Below are positions 18,434 through 27,375 of a DNA stretch of 64,000 nt, in pieces. A program made the translations under genes and the position numbers. The stretch covers positions 100,907 to 164,906 of the forward strand of contig JAPLEH010000023.1 of assembly GCA_026391455.1 (NCBI GenBank), read 5' to 3'. Source of the stretch: Bacteroidota bacterium. GTDB taxonomy: Bacteria > Bacteroidota > Bacteroidia > Chitinophagales > Chitinophagaceae. The notes beneath the pieces were generated by a model. It was not told where the DNA came from. It searched no databases and was given only the letters and a program-made list of their open reading frames with translations. The first letter of the stretch is position 1; each line of letters starts with the position of its first letter.

Positions 18434-19783
18434 TTAGTTATGCGTGATCGGTGTGGTTACCGGTTTCGGATTCACTGTTACCGTCTTCACCGCGTTTGCA
18501 TTACATCCGGTTGCGGTAATGGTTTCTGTTACCGTTACAGTTCCTGCTCCCGGTGTGGTCCATGTTACCGTGATGGTATTGGTACCTTGTCCGGTGGCAA
18601 TGGTGCCGCCTGTTACCACCCAGTTGTAGGTATGTCCGGCCACGTTCGCTGTGGTATAGGTGGCAAAGCTACCGCCCACGCTTTCGCACACAGGATCAGG
18701 TCCGGTAATGGCTGGTGTGGGTAAGGGGTTCACCGTTACTACCACCGGTTTAATATCGAAGCAGCCGCCAGGCAATGTGCCTTTGGTATAATATGTACCT
18801 GCTGTGGCTGCTGTTGGTGTCGCATACGGTATTGTTGCAGCTGCATCGGTCCAGTAGGTGAGGGTAAGACCTGCAGTAGAGCCGGCTGTTACCGCTGCTG
18901 CTGTAAGATCTACTGTATTCGGCGAACATACAGGTGCTGGATTGGTGATCACCAATGTCGGAGCAGGTGCTACTGTTACGACTACCGGTTTAATGTCGAA
19001 GCAACCTGTTGCCAGTGTACCCTTAATATAATAAGTACCTGCTGCTGCTGTTGTTGGTGTGGCATATGGTATAGTAGCTGCTGCATCAGTCCAGTAGGTC
19101 AGTGTAAGACCTGCAGTAGAACCTGCTGTTATGGCTGCTGCTGTAAGATCCACGGTACCCGGTGCGCATACACCTGTGGGGTTCGTAATCAACAGTACAG
19201 GAGCAGGGTTCACAGTTACTACCACTGGTTTGATATCGAAGCAACCGGCAGCGGATGTTCCTTTAATATAATAAGTACCTGCTGTTGCCGCAGTTGGTGT
19301 GGCATACGGAATGGTTGCAGCCGCATCGGTCCAGTAGGTGAGCGTTAACCCTACAGTAGATCCGGCTGTTACGGCCGGAGCTGTAATATCAACCGTACCC
19401 GGTGCGCATACAGGTGGCGGGTTCGTAATCACTAATGTGGGTATGGGGTTCACTGTAACAATGATCGTTACCGGATCACCCACACAACCAAATGAATTTG
19501 TTTCCACCACTTGTAAGGTGGCAGTACCTAATGTTGTCCAGGTTACAGTAATCAAGTTGGGGGTAGCACCGGGTGTAATGGTACCATTACCACCCGCTAG
19601 CGGGGCAACGGTCCATACATACGTGGAACCTGCATTCAATACCACACCATAGGGTTCGGTAGCATTTTGACAAACGGAATGGTTTCCCGTGTTGGGATAA
19701 GGCGCCTGTGCAAATGCGGAAGTGCTGCTTACAAGCAGCAGCAGCATGAACGCCCATCGTATGATTTGGTTTTGTTGTTTCAT
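18434..19783 (-). CDS. Secreted repeat protein with three near-identical 80-residue repeats
   Basis: A 449-residue protein with a signal peptide ([15 protein letters not shown]), one PKD-like domain, three 80-residue repeats built around '[18 protein letters not shown]' and '[12 protein letters not shown]', and a last PKD-like domain ('[18 protein letters not shown]'). It stops at '[13 protein letters not shown]' without a recognisable T9SS type A or B domain. The large protein upstream ends with a very similar tail. It probably acts at the cell surface with its neighbours. The lack of a sorting domain is the odd point. Confidence 0.82.
   Translation of the reverse strand: MKQQNQIIRWAFMLLLLVSSTSAFAQAPYPNTGNHSVCQNATEPYGVVLNAGSTYVWTVAPLAGGNGTITPGATPNLITVTWTTLGTATLQVVETNSFGCVGDPVTIIVTVNPIPTLVITNPPPVCAPGTVDITAPAVTAGSTVGLTLTYWTDAAATIPYATPTAATAGTYYIKGTSAAGCFDIKPVVVTVNPAPVLLITNPTGVCAPGTVDLTAAAITAGSTAGLTLTYWTDAAATIPYATPTTAAAGTYYIKGTLATGCFDIKPVVVTVAPAPTLVITNPAPVCSPNTVDLTAAAVTAGSTAGLTLTYWTDAAATIPYATPTAATAGTYYTKGTLPGGCFDIKPVVVTVNPLPTPAITGPDPVCESVGGSFATYTTANVAGHTYNWVVTGGTIATGQGTNTITVTWTTPGAGTVTVTETITATGCNANAVKTVTVNPKPVTTPITHN
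18726..19455 (-). repeat. Three in-frame 240-bp tandem repeats
   Basis: Matching blocks recur at exact 240-bp steps; for example CCAGTAGGT occurs at 18851, 19091 and 19331. The repeats encode the 80-residue units of the surrounding gene and differ by scattered substitutions. They could change copy number by recombination. Confidence 0.8.
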
Positions 19784-19816
19784 CTTTATTGTTTTAGTGT
19801 GTAGTTCTGTTTATAG

Positions 19817-19993
19817 TTAATATTGGTTTGAAAAAATATTGCCTGTTAAAAAAGCAGCAGCGATACACAGGCTATCCCTGATACGCGTGAGGGATAAAAT
19901 GCGTAACTGCAATCGTTGCAGCAAGTACAACCAGGTACGTCCGGCCGCCTGCCCTTCTGTTATATGATGATGTATGGTAAAAATATTCTTCAT
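19817..19993 (-). CDS. Possible 58-residue small protein
   Basis: An ORF starts 8 bp after the stop of the 2059-residue gene and ends 33 bp before the next ATG. It encodes MKNIFTIHHHITEG followed by a basic, leucine-rich part (RTWLYLLQRLQLRILSL). It has no recognisable domain. Its fit between two cotranscribed genes is the only support, and it may be chance. Confidence 0.25.
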   Translation of the reverse strand: MKNIFTIHHHITEGQAAGRTWLYLLQRLQLRILSLTRIRDSLCIAAAFLTGNIFSNQY

Positions 19994-20001
19994 TGTAGTT
20001 G

Positions 20002-23000
20002 TTAGTTATGGTAAATAATAATGGGTGCGGGTTTAGGATTCACGGTGATCGTTAACGTGGCTGTTGTGGCGCATTGCCCCGCAGCCGGCGTGAAAGTATA
20101 GGTAGTGGTGGTTGTATTATTCAATGCAGGTGACCAGGTGCCTGGTATCATGTTCAATGACACCAATGGCAATGGTGCCAGTACGGATCCACTGCAGATG
20201 GGTGCCACCGGATTGAATACCGGAACAGTTGCCGAACCAATAATGGGAACGGTGACATTCACTACTGATGTACATCCACGTGCATCACGTACCGTAATGG
20301 TATACGCACCGGCTGCAAGACCAGTGAATACATTACTCGCCTGAAACACCAGTCCATCTTTACTGTATGAAAGAGGCAGCGTGCCACCTGTAGCTGTTAC
20401 TGTGATAGTACCATCACTCAGTCCGCAGGATGCACCAGATGCAGTGGAGGATGCCGTTGGGCCGGCAAGGTTTTGTACTGTTACAGATAGCGTTTTGATG
20501 CAATTGTTCACATCCTTTACATACAGGGTGTATGTACCTGCGGCGATACCATTAAAAATTGTGCCTGCCTGATAAGTAACTCCATTGATAGAATATTGTA
20601 ATGCACCCACGCCACCACTTGCGGTGGCAGTAATACTCCCATTACTTAATCCGCATGCAGCATGCACGATAGCTGCTGACAATACCTGCGGGCCATTCAC
20701 ATTGCCTACCAGTACGGCTCTGTTTACCAGACAGCCATTGGCATCTTTCACCGCTACGGTGTAGGTTCCGGGTATCAACAATGTAAAAATGTTGCTTGAC
20801 TGGAATGTTCCTCCGTTGATACTGTATTGAAGAGGGGCTGTACCACCTGTAGCCGTAATGGTGATGCTGCCGGAAGGATTACCACAATTGGCCGGTGTGG
20901 AAGTGGCTGCAGTGATGGAGAGTCCGCTGCTATTGTTTACCGCTATACCTGTTGTTGCCACGCATCCACGTGCATCTTTGATATATACGGTATAAAAACC
21001 GGCTGCAAGACCCGTAAATGAACCACTGCTCTGATAGACAACTCCGTCGAGGCTGAAGGTATAAGGAGCTGCACCCAACGTACCGGAGGCTACTACGGAT
21101 CCATCATTGCCATTACAACTGGCCGCGATGGAAAAAGCGGTTACGCGTGGTGGCTGAACATTTAATATGGTAATGGTGGTGGTGCCCAGACAAGCATTGG
21201 CATCCGATGCATAAACGGTGTATGTACCTGGTGCAAGATTAGTAAAACTGTTGGCCGGTTGAAACGTGGTTCCATTGATACTATATTGATAAGGTGCTGT
21301 ACCACCCGTTACAGTTACTGTAACAGTTCCATTATTCGTGGCACAAGATGTGTTTTGCACCACTGTAGTGATCGAAGGATTCCCCTGACCGGTGATCGTA
21401 ATATTTGCCCCGGTGATACATCCGGTAGCATCTTTTACCGTAACTGCGTATACACCCGGTGTAAGATTATTAAACTGCCCGACGCCGATATAGGCCCCTC
21501 CATTGATATTATACGTATAGGGTGCAGTACCGCCACTTCCTGTTGCGGTGATACTTCCATTATTAGAATTACAGGCGGCATTGATCTGTGTTGTATTAAT
21601 AACCGGCCCTCCGGAAGAAGGCACCGCCACAAAAATGGTTGTGATACAGGCACCGGGTATATCCGGCGGACCCGCAATAAAATCTGCATCATCTGCTATC
21701 TGAATAGCATACGTACCAGAAGCGAGGCCTGTATAAGTAAATGCATTGGGGCCGGGTGGGGCAAATGTTTGCCAGGTTACACCGTTATCAATACTGATAT
21801 GATAAGGGGTATTCACCCCCACACCGGAAACGGTAATGGTACCTGTACTGGCTCCGCAGGCACTTGGCGTGGATGTGGCCGTGGCTGTAGCTGCAATGCC
21901 CACACCGATAGTGGCCAGTTTGGTAATGGTACAGCCTGCATTGTTCATCGCAGTAATCGTATGCACCCCGGCTGCCACCGGCCGGAATTGATTGGCGGTT
22001 GTAAATGCTCCACCATCCAGGCTGAATGTATAGTTGTTGCCTCCACCGCTGGGTAATCCCCTGATATTTTTTATTCGTCCTTCACCCGTGCAGCCAAGTA
22101 TATCACGTACCACAAATGTTACATCGGTGGGTGGTGTACCGGTACCGGTATTGGTGATGGTTACTGTTTGTGCTGCAGCTGTACAGCCGGTTGCATCTTT
22201 CACCACCACATTATGCAGGCCCGCAGGGACATTGAGAAAAATATTTATTGGTTGAAAGGCACCGCCATCCAAACTATACGATAAGGGCGCCACGCCCCCG
22301 CTTGCATTCACGCGTATCACACCATTGGCAGCACCACAGGTGCCGTTTTGTACAATGGTGAGTGTAAATGTGGGCGCTGCTGCCGGGGTAATAGTGGCGG
22401 GGCGGGTTACGATACACCCGTTAGCATCTTTCACGTATACCGTATACACGCCTGCAGCCAATCCGTTGAATGTATTGCCTGCCTGATAAGTCACCCCATT
22501 GATACTGTATTGCAGAGGTGCAATACCACCGGTGGCCACGGCCGTGATAACACCGTTATTAATATTACACGACGAAGCGATCGTGCTTACATTAAGATTG
22601 AGACCCGAGGCACTGGCCACCAATGCAACCTGCGATTTGATACATCCATTGGCGTCTTTTACAAATACAGTATATATACCCGGGGCCAGCCCTGTAAAAA
22701 TATTGGTGCCCACATACGTTATATTATCGAGGCTGTATTGCAAGGGAGGCGTACCGCCAGTACTATTGGCCACAATAACCCCATCATTGGCAATACAGGA
22801 AGCCGGTGTAACGGATAGGGTCAACGATGGGCCGGCCAGTGCGGGCACTACTATCGGAATGGTTCCAATGCAACCCGTATTATCTCTTATATAGGCAACA
22901 TAATTACCAGGTGCAAGGCCTGTAAAATTATTTCCAACCTGAAAGGTGGTACCATTGATGCTGTATTGATAGGGTAAGGCTCCGCCGGTTCCGGTAATGG

Positions 23001-26000
23001 TAATTGTGCCCGTATTTGCATTACAAGAAGAGATACCCGCCACGGCAGTAGCTGAAGGACCATTGGTAGTGGGCACGGTAATCGCCACGGTATTGGTACA
23101 ACCGACAGCATCTTTTATTGTAACGGTATAAGCTCCTGCCGCCAATCCTGTAAACACATTGGCTGATTGAAAAGTAACACCATTGATACTATATTGATAG
23201 GGTGTGATACCGCTGTTTCCATTGGCAGTAATGGTGCCATTCACATTATTGCAGGTAGCAGTAGTGGCCGTGGCAGTTACAACAGGGGATGGTGCATTGC
23301 TTACGGTTACCGAAACTGTTTTGGTACATCCTGCTGCATCCAGCATCATCACTGTGTAGGTGCCAGGAGTAAGATTCACAAACGTGTTTCCGGACTGAAA
23401 GGTATTTCCGTTGATACTGTATTGCAGTGGCGCGGTGCCACCGGTGCCAAAGGCGGTGATCGAACCATTATTCAATCCGCAGGTGGCAGATGCAGGAATA
23501 GCCGACAAGTTGAGTGCGGGACTGGTCGTGATGGTAACCAATGTACTGTTGGTGCAGTTATTGGCATCTTTTACCATCAATGTATAGGTGCCGGCCAGTA
23601 GTCCGGTAAAGAAATTACCATTCTGATAATTGGAGCCGCCATTGATACTGTATTGGTATGGTGGCGTTCCGCCGGACGCAGTAACGGTAACGGTGCCGGT
23701 ATTATTACCACAGGTGGCGTTGGTCTGAGTAAAAGTGAATTGGGGTCCGTTTGTATTAACAATTGTAACCGTTTTACGGTTGATACATCCGTTGGCATCT
23801 TTTACTGTGATGGTATATATGCCTGCACCCAAACCAGAAAATGTACCCGATACCTGAAAGGTGACACCATCTATACTGTATGTAAAAGGGCCTGTACTGC
23901 CGCTTCCGGTGGCAGTAATGCTCCCGGTATTTGCACCGCAGGTAGCGTTTACCTGGGTGGTGACAATAAGCGGAGCAGTGATGGTAAAATTGGCCGTTGC
24001 CTGTATGCCACTGCAGAGTACATTGATCGTGGCAACAATTGTATAAGGTGTATTGGGAGAAAGACCGGTAAATACTCCTGTTGTATTCACTGCCAGTTGG
24101 GTAGTACCATTGTATAAGGTATAGCTAATGGAAGATCCGGCAGGAGGTGCGGGCACTATGGTAGCGGTGGCAGTAGCATTCACACAATCGGTGACCACAT
24201 TCACCGTGTATAAAGTGGCAGGGCAATACGCGGATATATCAATGGACGTAATAAAGCCATCACCACTTGCATATAATAATTTACGCGACTCATCGTAAGA
24301 AAGGTCATAAACTGAATGACCGGCAAATCCGGGTATATTGATATCTGCAGGTGCATCATTAAATGTGCTGCCATCAAATTGGTATACCTTAATCACACCG
24401 TTGGCATCACCCACGAATACATTGTTGCAGGCATCTGCAACTATACCACCCTGCATCAATAAAGTGTTACCGGTAATCAGTGGAGTGCCCGCGCCCGCAC
24501 CGGTGGCTTTATTAAATGCTTTCAGATTCTTGCCGTCCCAATAATATATATAAGATCCATTGATCGCGAAGATATTGGCCGAGTTATCAATATTGCCGCC
24601 TGCCAGATATGGCCGGTTGGCGATCTCCTGTACAGCAGTAAATCCGGAGGGTACATTCCAGGCTACGGTAGCACTGCTGTATGGAAACGTGTTTTTATAA
24701 ATCTTATTGGTCAGTGAAGGATTCCCAAATAATGATCCGTAGATCGTGTACATATCCCTGCTCACAGGGTCAATGATGAAATCAACGATATCTTGCGCCC
24801 ATCCTGCCGAACCCGTATAGGGAATACCGGTAACATTCAATGCTCCGATAGCAGTAGCCGGCGGAGTAAATACACCAAAGTTGATATTGGAATTGGTGCC
24901 GCCACCTGCCACCAGTATCTGAGGCGACCCGTTATTGCAACTCCACAACATTTTCCAGGCTTCGCGGAAATTGGCATTGGCGGTAGTGATAAAATTATCA
25001 TACAGCCCGGTGGTGCTTACGCGAATTACCTGGAAACCGGTTGTGGGATTAAAGCCCTGACCCAGGTAAATATTACCTGTAGGCTTTTCCACCATCCAAC
25101 CACCCCAATAGGTACCAAAACTCCAGGAGGGTACTGCCAGTGTACCGTTAAACACCCATTCCAGCGCACCCGACGCATTATATTTGGCGAGCTGATGCAC
25201 TGTACTGTTACCACCACCTGTCACATATATATTACCATCATAGTCGAAGTCCACATCCTTGGCCTTTCCCGCATTCAGACCGCCCAGAGCAGCAGTGGTG
25301 CCAGTTACAAAAGGGTCGATCACCAGGTCACGTGTACTATCATATCCCTGCGGAAATGAAAAACTGATCTCCTGTTTGGAAATGGTATAACGGGAAGCAA
25401 TAGCCGGTGACGGGTTTTTTGAGACTGCGGTTCCATAATAACTTACAGGTATAGTGGAAGAAATAGCATCAATATCGGAACGTATCTGCAGGTTGCCCGA
25501 TGCATCAGTACGGATGGACTTTACATCACCCCCGTACTTCAGTTTTACCAAAGCAAGCGAAGCCCCCGGATGTACCAGCAGGCTGTATTCAAATCCCGGC
25601 TTATGATCATTTTTAAATGAACAAACCAGGTCAATGCCCGGATAAAGTTCCTTATAGATCAATTCTTCGTATCCACCGGCTTTACCGGAAAGCAGGCCAT
25701 AGGTATGATAAGCGGATGCTTTTTTGCCGGAGATCAGTTCCGGCGTGGGATTGGCATGTAACCATTCCATGGTGATGATACGGTCAGTTACATTCTTTTT
25801 ACTCTCAATTTCTTCTTCCGGTACACCTGCTTTTTCCAACCGTTCTTCTTCCTCATGTGAAATTTTTACCACTTTCCGCTGGAGATGTATAAAACCTTTG
25901 GCTGTAAATAATATGGGCATGTCCAGACCTTCATACCCATACAATACCGGGCCCATCCCCTCGGCTCCTTTTACCGTTTGACCGTATTGACCGATGTTTT

Positions 26001-26181
26001 GAATAAATACCTGGAATTGTCCCGGAGCATCTGCCGCAGAGGAGCTGAACCGGGGCGTACCGATTTTCGGTTGTGCATGCAGGTTAGAAGAAATGAAAAG
26101 GGGAAATAAAAGCACCAATAACAAGACTTTACCCGGCCAAAGGGCAGTGTCAGCAGTAAGATGACCGGGATATAAACGCAT
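20002..26181 (-). CDS. Giant secreted adhesin-like protein with about 16 SprB repeats
   Basis: This 2059-residue protein has a signal peptide (LLLVLLFPLFISSNLHAQ, after a long 18-residue n-region). An N-terminal domain of the kind found in large Bacteroidota surface proteins follows (FIQNIGQYGQTVKGAEG, GIDLVCSFKNDHKPGFEYSL), then a propeller-like part (~290-690). About 16 SprB-like repeats of ~75 residues come next, each with the pattern ATCGxNxGSITxTxxGGTxPYQYSI, FTGLAAGTYTVxVKDANGC. It closes with a Cys-containing beta unit and 'ITVNPKPAPIIIYHN'. SprB repeats occur in the mobile gliding adhesin of Flavobacterium. No C-terminal sorting domain is visible, unlike SprB. It is first in a three-gene locus. 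Confidence 0.88.
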   Translation of the reverse strand: MRLYPGHLTADTALWPGKVLLLVLLFPLFISSNLHAQPKIGTPRFSSSAADAPGQFQVFIQNIGQYGQTVKGAEGMGPVLYGYEGLDMPILFTAKGFIHLQRKVVKISHEEEERLEKAGVPEEEIESKKNVTDRIITMEWLHANPTPELISGKKASAYHTYGLLSGKAGGYEELIYKELYPGIDLVCSFKNDHKPGFEYSLLVHPGASLALVKLKYGGDVKSIRTDASGNLQIRSDIDAISSTIPVSYYGTAVSKNPSPAIASRYTISKQEISFSFPQGYDSTRDLVIDPFVTGTTAALGGLNAGKAKDVDFDYDGNIYVTGGGNSTVHQLAKYNASGALEWVFNGTLAVPSWSFGTYWGGWMVEKPTGNIYLGQGFNPTTGFQVIRVSTTGLYDNFITTANANFREAWKMLWSCNNGSPQILVAGGGTNSNINFGVFTPPATAIGALNVTGIPYTGSAGWAQDIVDFIIDPVSRDMYTIYGSLFGNPSLTNKIYKNTFPYSSATVAWNVPSGFTAVQEIANRPYLAGGNIDNSANIFAINGSYIYYWDGKNLKAFNKATGAGAGTPLITGNTLLMQGGIVADACNNVFVGDANGVIKVYQFDGSTFNDAPADINIPGFAGHSVYDLSYDESRKLLYASGDGFITSIDISAYCPATLYTVNVVTDCVNATATATIVPAPPAGSSISYTLYNGTTQLAVNTTGVFTGLSPNTPYTIVATINVLCSGIQATANFTITAPLIVTTQVNATCGANTGSITATGSGSTGPFTYSIDGVTFQVSGTFSGLGAGIYTITVKDANGCINRKTVTIVNTNGPQFTFTQTNATCGNNTGTVTVTASGGTPPYQYSINGGSNYQNGNFFTGLLAGTYTLMVKDANNCTNSTLVTITTSPALNLSAIPASATCGLNNGSITAFGTGGTAPLQYSINGNTFQSGNTFVNLTPGTYTVMMLDAAGCTKTVSVTVSNAPSPVVTATATTATCNNVNGTITANGNSGITPYQYSINGVTFQSANVFTGLAAGAYTVTIKDAVGCTNTVAITVPTTNGPSATAVAGISSCNANTGTITITGTGGALPYQYSINGTTFQVGNNFTGLAPGNYVAYIRDNTGCIGTIPIVVPALAGPSLTLSVTPASCIANDGVIVANSTGGTPPLQYSLDNITYVGTNIFTGLAPGIYTVFVKDANGCIKSQVALVASASGLNLNVSTIASSCNINNGVITAVATGGIAPLQYSINGVTYQAGNTFNGLAAGVYTVYVKDANGCIVTRPATITPAAAPTFTLTIVQNGTCGAANGVIRVNASGGVAPLSYSLDGGAFQPINIFLNVPAGLHNVVVKDATGCTAAAQTVTITNTGTGTPPTDVTFVVRDILGCTGEGRIKNIRGLPSGGGNNYTFSLDGGAFTTANQFRPVAAGVHTITAMNNAGCTITKLATIGVGIAATATATSTPSACGASTGTITVSGVGVNTPYHISIDNGVTWQTFAPPGPNAFTYTGLASGTYAIQIADDADFIAGPPDIPGACITTIFVAVPSSGGPVINTTQINAACNSNNGSITATGSGGTAPYTYNINGGAYIGVGQFNNLTPGVYAVTVKDATGCITGANITITGQGNPSITTVVQNTSCATNNGTVTVTVTGGTAPYQYSINGTTFQPANSFTNLAPGTYTVYASDANACLGTTTITILNVQPPRVTAFSIAASCNGNDGSVVASGTLGAAPYTFSLDGVVYQSSGSFTGLAAGFYTVYIKDARGCVATTGIAVNNSSGLSITAATSTPANCGNPSGSITITATGGTAPLQYSINGGTFQSSNIFTLLIPGTYTVAVKDANGCLVNRAVLVGNVNGPQVLSAAIVHAACGLSNGSITATASGGVGALQYSINGVTYQAGTIFNGIAAGTYTLYVKDVNNCIKTLSVTVQNLAGPTASSTASGASCGLSDGTITVTATGGTLPLSYSKDGLVFQASNVFTGLAAGAYTITVRDARGCTSVVNVTVPIIGSATVPVFNPVAPICSGSVLAPLPLVSLNMIPGTWSPALNNTTTTTYTFTPAAGQCATTATLTITVNPKPAPIIIYHN

Positions 26182-26895
26182 TAGTGTTTGGTGTTTGGTG
26201 TTTGCGGTTAACGGGTTGTACCCGGATCAATATGCCTCAACCGGTTGCGGGATACAGGTATAAGTAAGCACCCTCCTTTGTTTTGTAACCGTTTTGCAGG
26301 AAAAAAAACCCGGTTTCTTCAACAAAAAATCGTTTCACAGTGATTTTTCGTGAAAAAGGGGATTGTATGTGCCGAAAACAAACAAGTGTTAGCGGGAAAT
26401 AGTAAATGAATGCAGCAACCGGATCAACCCTATGGATCGAAAACCCGCCTGAACTAAACCATGATAGAGGTAATAAGATTTGCTAGGCCTGATAAACGCA
26501 ATACAATTATAGCCGAAAAGATGAATGGAGCATAAGCAAATGCATGCTCAATAAATACTCATTTACTCGTATTGCATTCGTTGTGAAAAATGCATTTTCG
26601 TTGATACTATATGCAATGAATACGTTGCTTCATTTGAATTGACTTTATAGAAAAAAATGGCGGCCACATACACCACAAAAAGGCATAAAACAATTTAATC
26701 CATTTGTTTTCAGCGAATTGACGCTAAAATCGTCATAACGAAAGGGTAGTTACTACTACTTAGGTATTTTATACTACTTATGACCCAATTTCTGCATTTC
26801 ACAAACTAATATGCATTGTTACAAATCGAGACGTTTGGGCATGCAAATCCAATGCATAACACGATATAGCTTTGTGTCAACAAACAAGAAAAACC
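26182..26895. promoter_or_regulatory. 714-bp intergenic region with repeated ATGCA motifs
   Basis: The region separates the giant adhesin gene from the divergent secreted-protein pair and holds no ORF I would support. At least seven ATGCA/TGCAT words lie between 26538 and 26857, for example AAATGCATGC, AAAATGCATTTT and CAATGCATAA. TAGCTTTG (26867-26874) matches TAnnTTTG and lies 21 bp before ATG 26896; no TTTG is found at the right distance upstream. Confidence 0.45.
26184..26204 (-). repeat. Three copies of a 7-bp repeat directly before the adhesin start
   Basis: GTGTTTG is repeated three times without a break (CAAACAC on the coding strand), ending 2 bp from the ATG of the 2059-residue gene. 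It occupies the place of the ribosome binding region. Change of copy number by slippage would alter the leader. Confidence 0.6.
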
Positions 26896-27363
26896 ATGTA
26901 CTCTTTCAAAAAAATTATAACAACCGTAACGCTGATGTTAACCTTCTATTCTATGAAAGCTCAGGATAAATTTGAACCCATCAGCGATCCCTTTGTAAAC
27001 AAACCGTCCGTTTTTGAATCCGTACCCGATTCAATATCCTTATCAGTGAATTTTCTGGAATCCATTTTCCAGGTTCCCACCGGAACAGAGATCACGATGC
27101 CGATGCCCGGCAACCGTACCATGCCGGGCATCCTGGTGTCTTCTGTTATCCGGCCCATTTCCGGCATTGCCACTTCACAGATAAAACTGAATGGCTATAC
27201 CCGAATGATGCTGACTGTATCAAAATCAGTAACACCAGAAGGAAAGATCGTCTACAGCGGAAGGGCTTTCAGTCCTGACTATGCAGATTGTTTTACCATC
27301 GTAGTAACAGATGATTCCTATACGCTGAAAAAAATGCAATCAACCAAACTTCTTAACGAATAA
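26896..27363 (+). CDS. Small secreted protein of unknown function
   Basis: I start at ATG 26896 (MYSFKKIITTVTLML), which gives a normal signal peptide ending YSMKAQ and 155 residues in total. The mature part is beta-rich ('VNFLESIFQVPTGTEITMP', RMMLTVSKSVTPEGKIVYSG) and has a single Cys. I recognise no family. The metalloprotease gene begins 12 bp after its stop, so the two are probably cotranscribed, and this protein could be an inhibitor, propeptide or cofactor (speculative). Confidence 0.65.
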   Translation: MYSFKKIITTVTLMLTFYSMKAQDKFEPISDPFVNKPSVFESVPDSISLSVNFLESIFQVPTGTEITMPMPGNRTMPGILVSSVIRPISGIATSQIKLNGYTRMMLTVSKSVTPEGKIVYSGRAFSPDYADCFTIVVTDDSYTLKKMQSTKLLNE

Positions 27364-27375
27364 TACCGACAAATC

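Noticed and set aside
21259..22056. 265-codon plus-strand ORF rich in Cys, Arg and Gly
   Set aside because: It is antisense to the SprB repeats of the giant adhesin; composition and periodicity come from the repeats.
20300..24100. Regular DNA repeats that could suggest a CRISPR array
   Set aside because: Period ~200-230 bp, degenerate and in frame with SprB protein repeats; no short identical repeats with unique spacers.
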